Positions 48,901 to 57,900 of a DNA stretch of 64,000 nt are shown piece after piece (the first letter of the stretch is position 1; each line of letters begins with the position of its first letter). A program made the position numbers and the translations under genes. The notes under the pieces were generated by a model. That model had not been told where the DNA came from, did not search any database, and worked only from the letters and a program-made list of their open reading frames with translations. Source of the stretch: Trichopria drosophilae (lineage: Eukaryota > Arthropoda > Insecta > Hymenoptera > Diapriidae); assembly GCA_030407085.1 (NCBI GenBank), contig CM059584.1, forward strand, positions 131,787,501 through 131,851,500, in the 5' to 3' direction.

Positions 48901-51900
48901 TTAAATCGAAATGATACAAAACTAGTAGTGTTTTTTAGATCACCGGGAACACTGTTCCATTCACGCCTGAGTCTAGCTACACTAGAGTGAAATCCATAAC
49001 GAGATTTACTATTATTTTCACAAATATCCCGATAACGACGCAATGAATACGGTTGAGAACGAGTAGAAAACAATGAAGATATTTGCTCAGATTTAATCGT
49101 ACCCGTAGTAATTTTACGGACAAATAGTAAATCAATAATATGATGTATTGAATAAATTTATGGTATTGACATGTGATACCTGACTTATATCTTAAGAACC
49201 TGTGTTGAACCTTTTCGAGCCAATCAATATCTTTAGAAATAAAAGGGCACCAAATAACTGATCCATAAGTTAAAATTGTTAAAACAATTGATTTATATAG
49301 ATTTATGATTGCAGGAATAGAAGAGAAATCAGAAGTAGAACGTTTTATAAAACCTAAGATTGAGTAACATTTATTGATTATTGTACGAATATGTTCAGAA
49401 AACTTGAAACTTTGATCAAAAATCACTCCTAAATCATTAATACATAAGACAGCTTGAATGGGTTCATCATCCAAGAAATAAGTAAATGCCATCGGAGAGG
49501 TACACCTACAATATGATATCGATTTATATTTACGAATGTTTAATTTAAGACGATTTGTGCTAGCCCATACAAAAATAGAGTTTAAATCTCGTTGCACTTT
49601 GCTATTTCATAAAAATACAATAACAATATTAGGTGAAACTTAACAAGTAGAAAAATAGAAAAATAAGATAACCAATTAAATCGCTACCTATAAATATGTA
49701 ATTAACATAAAATAAAAAATTCATCCAAATGTGGAAAACATTAGAAAAATTCGAGATTTAAATATCGATAGTCACTCCAGTTCTCGAACTTCAGGCAAAG
49801 TGAGTTATAGGAGCATAATACCCGATATCCCATCGATTAACCTCCTCAATTAATAACCTTTTCGAACGAATGCTGTAAGAAATCTGACGTAAAGGAAAGG
49901 ACTGTCTCAATTCGGTACACTTAATGATGCCCTTCATTATTTTAAAAGTATTGATCAAATCAAATCTATTATGAATAGATTTAATGGAGGGCACATTAAA
50001 TTCCTTTGCCAAAGCAGAATAATGGTGATCAATAATACTCATTGGTGATCCTTTTTTATAAGCTAAATAACGTATAAATTTATGTAAGACAGACTCTAAG
50101 ATTCTAATATCCTGCGCATAATGAGGGGACCAAATCGGAGAACAATATAAAAGACTGGGTAATACAATTGATTTGAATATTGAGATAATCGCAGGTATAC
50201 TATGAAAATCTCTAGTAGAAACCCCAATACATTAAGAGAGTTATCTAAAATGATCCCGAGATCCTTCGCAGAGCTTACAGAATCTAGAAGATCTATGTAA
50301 TCAAAGATTTATTTACTGAAAGAGATGGTGTAGGCTGATTCTCAACGCATTGTTTAATAAATTCTTGTCCTCTAATCAAGGCGACAAATCCACACTTTGG
50401 AAACCATCTAGCATGTTCCGTCCAAGCATCGTCAGTTTCTTCCCAGTGTCGTAAACCACCACCGCAATGGAAACACCTCACGTGATCTTGTAATCCTTTT
50501 AAGAATTAATAGATTAATTATATCATTTATTTACTATTTTAACTTTAGATAGCTTACCAGCATAATAAAATCCTGCAATAGCGAGCATTTCTGGTGTTTG
50601 ACGCAGGTTCGATGGCCATCCTTGAAAAGTACGCAATCTATCTTCGAACGTAGCGTGTTTCGGTTGCCTTGGGGCACTATGAGCTTGAATTCCTAATTGT
50701 TCGAGATCGGTGGTTGTTCCAGGCATTAATTTTACATTTTCCAATTCCAACCTTCCTGTTAAGACTTCTGTTTATAAAACAATAACAATTTATAATAATA
50801 ATAATAATAATATAAATATTTATTTCTAATTCTTTGGATACATTTAAAAAATTGTACATTAAACTTATTGTATAAAATAAAATAAAAACATAATAACGCA
50901 AAGAAAAATTTTGAAGGCTACATAAGGGTAATAACCCTTGTCCGTAGCAGCAAATAACGCCTTAAACCTAATTATTACTAACCTAAATTAAAGATAAATC
51001 TTAGTACCTATTTGTTGAATACTGATATACATAATAAATTGAAGTCTTATTTAAGACACAGCTTCTTAATAATATTGTTTACCAGTGTTTTTACTAGGTG
51101 CGCATATAAAATCTTTTTACAATTTTGGTAATTTATTAGTTTCACTTCGGGAAGGATTATATTATGAACTTTAGCCGCTACATAATAGTAGCTTTTCTGA
51201 CCTACAGCCTTCTTAAAATTATGGGTTATCACAATACTGAGTGTCTTACTGCTAGTATTAATTTTATTTTCTGTAACATTAAACTCCTTATTGATTATAC
51301 AATGCACAGTTGATTATTATTATATTATTGCTTATAATAGTTACTTTGAATATTTTCTAAACGTGGGTCATTCTCTCAAAAAGAACAAATTCAAAATTGA
51401 GATTTAATTAAAAAAAGTAATTAAAAGCATAAATAATGTTGAAAAATGCGTTATTATAATCTATATGGACATTATTTTTTACGCTACTGTATCTTCGTAC
51501 TGGCAGTAACGGAGTGGAGTTTCCATTCTGTTCCACAACTCCAAAATAAATTGATTCTATTAAAAAATATATTTTTCAGGAAATTTAGGTTTCCTTTAAT
51601 TTTTGAGTATGCTTTTTCCGAATCTGAAGTCCGTTTCTTGATATCACTTTCGTTTTTTTAAATATTGTTACTTAACCCATTAATTCCCAAAAAGGCAAAA
51701 TTTGTATCTTACACTTGAGCTTACGAAACTTTGTGAAAAAGTAAGAAAATCTTTTGGAAAATATCCAACCCTACTATTTTCGGGTACGCTCTATACAATA
51801 GAATGGTTTAAAAATTCAAAAACTTGTTTATTAACAATTTTAGAACAAAGATATGAATTTTTTATGAAAAATTTTTATTCGATCAAAAATTTGAGTGGGA

Positions 51901-54900
51901 AGGAAAATTTGTTTACTGTCCCAAATCTGCACAAAATTGCACAAAACATCTAAACTTTTCAAACAGACTTGGGTTTTTATCGCACGATTTTTTTTTAAAC
52001 AAATTATATATGTTTTATGTATATATAATGTTTTTAACAAATACATAAATTTAACAATGTCAAATAAAAAAAATTAAAAAAATGTCAAAATTTTGTATTA
52101 CTTTTTGGGACTTTTAGTGTAGAATTATTCTATGAAACTAAGAATTCAAGAAATGAAAAGTTATTTTCTCCATATTGAAAAAAGTAATAAATTCCCGAAT
52201 TTGGAATAATCGGTGGACTCTTACATTTTAAGCTGCACAATTTTTTAGAAGGTAAGCACACTCTTGACATGTTGTTTATTGAAACTCCAAGATTATACAA
52301 AGATTTAATTTAATTTGTTGATAAACAACAATCATAATTTCTTAACCGCTTTTATATAATATAATTTTCGAATTTATTTCTGGGTAAACACGGTTCTAGG
52401 CATTCTTATTTCTAAAGTTACCGATAGAGGGATTCCGAACTTACTATAATATTGGGTTTTTAATTAGATTTAAGCAGTTCCATAGATCAAAAGTTTCGGA
52501 GACGGTAACATACAAAACTCCGGCTTCGTTCAATAATTTTTCATTTTGCATTTTAGTAGCTTATATCCAAGTTCGTTTATTATTTTATTTTAAATATTTA
52601 CGTCCTAGAACCGTGTTTACCGAGAAATAAATTCGAAAATTATATTATACAAAGATTCTCTGAAATTTTTAGAGTGATTGGATAATAGTTACTTTTTTTT
52701 TAGTGATATCAAAATGAAATTGTTGGATTGTGCATTGTGAAATTCAGTAAAAATCGTACTTTACGTTTGTTTTTCTTCTTTCTAGTGGTTTGTGATCTTA
52801 AAAAACATATAAGGGCTAGCATTTTAATATATCGTAGAAAAATAATCTCGATTGTTTAGTTCCATATTCATTTGTTTGCAAGATACATAGTCGCGTACTA
52901 CACTGTAAAAAATCATAATGAATTTTACTAACGCATGTAATTTTCATTGAATAAAATTGGTAATATTACCACACAAAGCATGGGGTTCTTCCCATGAAAA
53001 ACGAAGTAATTTTACAAGGTTATGCAAATTTACTACATTGAACGAAGGAAAATTACAGTGCGCAGTAAAATTACCACACTGTACGTTGGTTCGGCAGTTT
53101 AAAACAAAATTGTAATTTTACTATTCGACCCGATAAAGTAACATTTTTGTAAAAATACACAACGCAAATGTAAAAATCACACATCAAATGTAGTAATTTT
53201 ACATCGTCAAATGTAGCAATTTTACAGCTCGCAATGTAAAATTACAACGTTTAACATAGGTTCCTAATTCCTTACGTTTAATGTGGTAATTTTTATTATG
53301 ATTTTTTATAGTGTATAAAAGTTAAAGGTTCTGTAGAATTACTCATATGTGTTTCACCTCTTCAAGAATTACTTAAATAGTGATAATAATTGAATGAAAT
53401 TTGCTTCATACATGTTTACGGAATAGGATACACCGCATGAACTTGAATATTTCAAATAATATGATATTCCTCTTTTTTTCATGTAATATGATTAAATACT
53501 GTCAAACACCAAGAGAAATATTCATTGTAGGTCAAAAACCAACAGAGACAATTTGCAGAGCTTGAAAATATCTTTAAAACGAGCTCTGGTTCGTTAAGAT
53601 ACGTTCAAACAGAGCCGAGATATTTCAAAAAAAACTGATTTTTTCCCCTAAATTTTAGTGTTGAATAACTTAAAAACTCTACCTTCCCGGAAATTTTATC
53701 ATAGGAAAAAGTTGTTCAGAATTATCTGTAGAATCTACAGTTAGCCGCTGGGTAATGGTTGGCTGCTCACCCTGTATAAACGATAGAAAATAAGATAAAC
53801 AAGATTTTTACAAGCTGTTTTGAAAGAAAGCAGTTCTAAATTCCTTAACGAACTGGGTAGAGTACAATCGACGTAAGCGAAGAGTAGGCGTAAAGTAAGA
53901 ATAATTACATTTACAATCAGTTTCATATAACGGTCTAGAACTTCTATTATAAATTGGTTCTCCAGGCTGAAATAAGTTCCGGAGCTCAGATGATAAAGTA
54001 AACCCATCGATAGCGTTATATACAAGTAAAAGAATGTTTAAATGATGAATGAAAGAGATACATTGAAAGAAATTTTAAGTAGATGCTACTGCTTCGGGAA
54101 GTAACAGCTTTCGCATGAATTTTTACGAATTTGAAATGGCGGTTAAAATTCGAAATCGTTAAAATAACATTTGTACGATCAGATATACCTTTTTAATAGA
54201 AAAACCTCTTTTGTAGAGCATGAAATTTCCTACAAAAAATTCAGTGAGGGACCTAGTCTAAAAGTAATAGTTTAAACTCGAGTAATCATGGAATATGCAT
54301 TATATTTTACAGAAATTCTAAAATATTCATAGTTAACTTGTAAGACAAAATTGCAGCGTTATTTGCGGCTAACCTGTTAACTTTGCACTAGGACCCTCGG
54401 TGACTTTTTTGTAGGAAATTTCATGCTCTAAAAAAAAGGTTCGGTGCACTTTTAGCGTATCTTGCACCGTATTCGATACGGAAGCCATAGAATGGCAAAA
54501 ATATTTAATAATTTTTAACAACATTTAGACACTGTTAAAATTAATTATTAATAACTAAATCGTCAAGAAATGATGAATAACTATTCTTAAGGTGTAATAA
54601 AATTGTATCTGATCATAGAAATTTTTTTTTTAATGATTTGGAATTTTAACCACCATTTCAAATCGATCAGAATTTGTGCGGTAAATACTATTTTCCAAAA
54701 AGCTGTAACATATACTTAAAATATCTCTCCGTGTAGAAGCTACTTTGTAATCACTGGGTATACTGCTGTAATTATAATCATAGAAACTCATAGACCTTAG
54801 TATCTGGATCAATAGATACCGAAGAAACTTACATTGAGTAAATTCAAGTAATTAGATATCAATATCGGTATAAGGCAACCAGACCTGCGAGCCATACATT

Positions 54901-57900
54901 AAAATGGATAATAACGAATGATCTGTACAAATTTAAAAGGACTGAAAGATTTTAATTAATAAATTAAATTTGTTTTTGACAGAAATCTTTCGCAAACTTC
55001 AATATTCAGATGAAAAATAACTCGACTAAATCATAAATATTCCGAGGGGTCAACTATTGACCAAAAAATGTACAGGTATTCCCAAAAGTGGGAATATTCG
55101 TAGTTGCATTCCTAGTATTCCCATCTCATAATCTTACCACATTAATTAATTACTTATTAGATTCAGCTGTTCTACTACATGGTTCAACATGTCAACGTTC
55201 TTAAATGAACAAATTTAACTTAAATAGGTATAGATTTCAATTAATTTATTTACATGGTAATTTACATTGTTTTTAAACACAAAGATAACATTTAAACAAA
55301 TTAATTTAAGAGGAATATTTAAACTTTGGGTGCGGGTCAAAAAACCGACAAATTAAAAAGCCGGCAGGTCACAAAACCGACAGTCAAAATACCGACAATC
55401 GAAAAGCCGACCCATAGAAAAATAGACGCATCGACATGCGGACTATCATTTTTTGAAGTGTTGGTTTTTTACTGTCGGCTTTTCGATTGTCGGTATTTTG
55501 ACTGTCGGTTTGTGACCTGTCGGCTTTTTAATTTGTCGGTTTTTTGACCCGCACCCAAAGTTTAAATATTCCTCTTAAATTAATAATTTTTTAAATGTTA
55601 TCTTTGTGTTTAAAAACAATGTAAATTACCATGTAAATAAATTAATTGAAATCTATACCTATTTAAGTTAAACAGGTCAAAAAACCGACCTTCATAAAGC
55701 CGACACATAGAAAAATAGACGCATCGACATGCGGACTATCATTTTTTGAAGTGTCGGTTTTTCGATTGTCGGCTTTATGAATGTCGGTTTTTTGACCTGT
55801 CGGCTTTTTGATTTGTCGGTTTTTTGACCCCCACCCTAAACTTTTTATAGAGTTTTTGAATTTCAATACGGTCTGCACTTTTTATGGTGAAAGGATTAGA
55901 CCCAATCATACCATTTATTAGCACTTGGAAACTTTGTTTTAAGTTGATTTCATTTATAAAATTATTATATTTTAACAAATGAAAGTAAATCAATCGCCGG
56001 TAGTTCCAAATATTTCAAAATATTGCCAGATAATCCCAGATATTTCTGAGTATTTCCAGATATTAAATTTAGGTATTTATTTCTCGACTGCATTAAGTAT
56101 ATATATAAAAAAAGGGGGGTTTCTTGGTAAAGTCAGTCACCATAATATAGAAGATGTAGTTTAGGAAATAAAAATTTCCAATAAAAATATTGAACGTTTC
56201 GTCCTTGGATGCGTGTAGGACTTATCAATAAGGTTTCACGCATCCAAGGACGAAATGTTCAATATTTTTATTGGAAATTTTTATTTCCTAAACTACATCT
56301 TCCATATTATGGTGACTGACTTTACCAAGAAACCCCCTTTTTTTATATATATACTTAATGCAGTCGAGAAATAAATACCTAAATTTAATCTATTTCGGTT
56401 TTTCCTATGAAAAGCAATTATATTTTCATAATGCTTTTCACTAAAATTTTCTAAATAATTTTTGCAAAATTAAAATGACAATTCCAGTCTCATTTGCAAG
56501 AATTTTAGAAGATTCATTTTTACATTATATACACTTATTTCCATCATATGTCTATTTACTGAATTTGTATTTCGCAAGTAGAATGTGTTATTGTTTGTTT
56601 ATATGTTGGACGTTATTGACGTTGCGTGGGTTTGATTGAATATCATTTCTTTCAAATTTTGCCCGACGTTTTGCTTTCATCATATGAGAAAACGTTCACT
56701 TCTTTACTTTTTTCCTTTTTTTGTCATCCAAATCAGGATGCTCTGAGACTTTTTTTAAATTTATTTTTTGAACGTCTAAGGATGGATGCGTGGAACCTTA
56801 TTGATAAGTCCTACACGCATCCAAGGACGAAACGTTCAATATTTTTATTGGAAATTTTTATTTCCTAAACTACATCTTCCATATTATGGTGACTGACTTT
56901 ACCAAGAAACCCCCCTTTTTTTATATATATTTCCAGATATTCTTGAGTATTTCCAAATATTCCTGAGTATTCCCAAATATTCCCAAGTATTTCCAAATAT
57001 TCCCGAGTATTTACAAATATTCCCGAGTATTTACAAATATTCCTGAGTATTTACAAATATTCCCGAGTATTTACAAATATTCCAGAGTATTCCCAAGTAT
57101 TTCCAAATATTCTCGAGTATTCCCATCTATTTCTGAGTATTCCCTAGTATTCCTGAGTATTCCCGCTGAAATGTACAGGTATTCCTACCAGTGGTTGACC
57201 CCTCGAAATATTCATGTATTATTATTATTTTTATGTTTTTTTAGCTATTGCCTACAATATAATTCAGATTAAGCCTCTGAAAAGTATTTTTGTTGAAACC
57301 AGAGAACAATAATAAATTATTAGTATTGACTAGTCAATATTATTTGACGCAATTATTTAATTTATTCATATTTAATTTACAATATTTGCAACATTTTTTT
57401 AAAAATGCACAATTTTTCGGCTTATCCATCAATTGTATACTCTTATTTTCAAACATTAAATCACATTAAAATAAGACCATTAGTTTAAAATGAAACTTGG
57501 TACATAAACATTAACTTTCAACAATAACGTTTTTATATTTATTTTTAAAAAACTATATGTTATTGTTTTCTATGATTTGAACTTTGAAAATTTGATTTTG
57601 GTCCATCGCACATTGTAAATTTATGACATATGACGTGGTTATTTTGCGCAAGGCTTGTACTTTTATTATGTGTCATGTTGGAAATAAATCGATTCACGTT
57701 TGACGTAGTACACATTCCAAACATTTATGCTACAACACAACACTAAATTTACGAAAAGGTTCAAATGTTTGAATGACAAAAAGTATCAATCAATGTTTAT
57801 TAATTAAAATAAATTAATTATTTCATTATAGACCATCTATAAACAATTTCGAATAAGTAATTTGTCACCTAACCTGTACTTCCATAACGATTAACAAAGT

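Larger units (their letters stand above)
55034..57212. mobile_element. About 2.2 kb repeat-filled element with inverted ends
   Basis: Left AAATATTCCGAGGGGTCAAC (55034-55054) and right GTTGACCCCTCGAAATATT (57194-57212) are inverted, and TGTACAGGTATTCC lies just inside both. Contents: foldback modules, a hammerhead motif and a 20-bp array. The inside of both ends shows the same TATTCCC-type repeat (55073-55130 and 56930-57190), so the array was probably once continuous and later interrupted. Confidence 0.5.
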
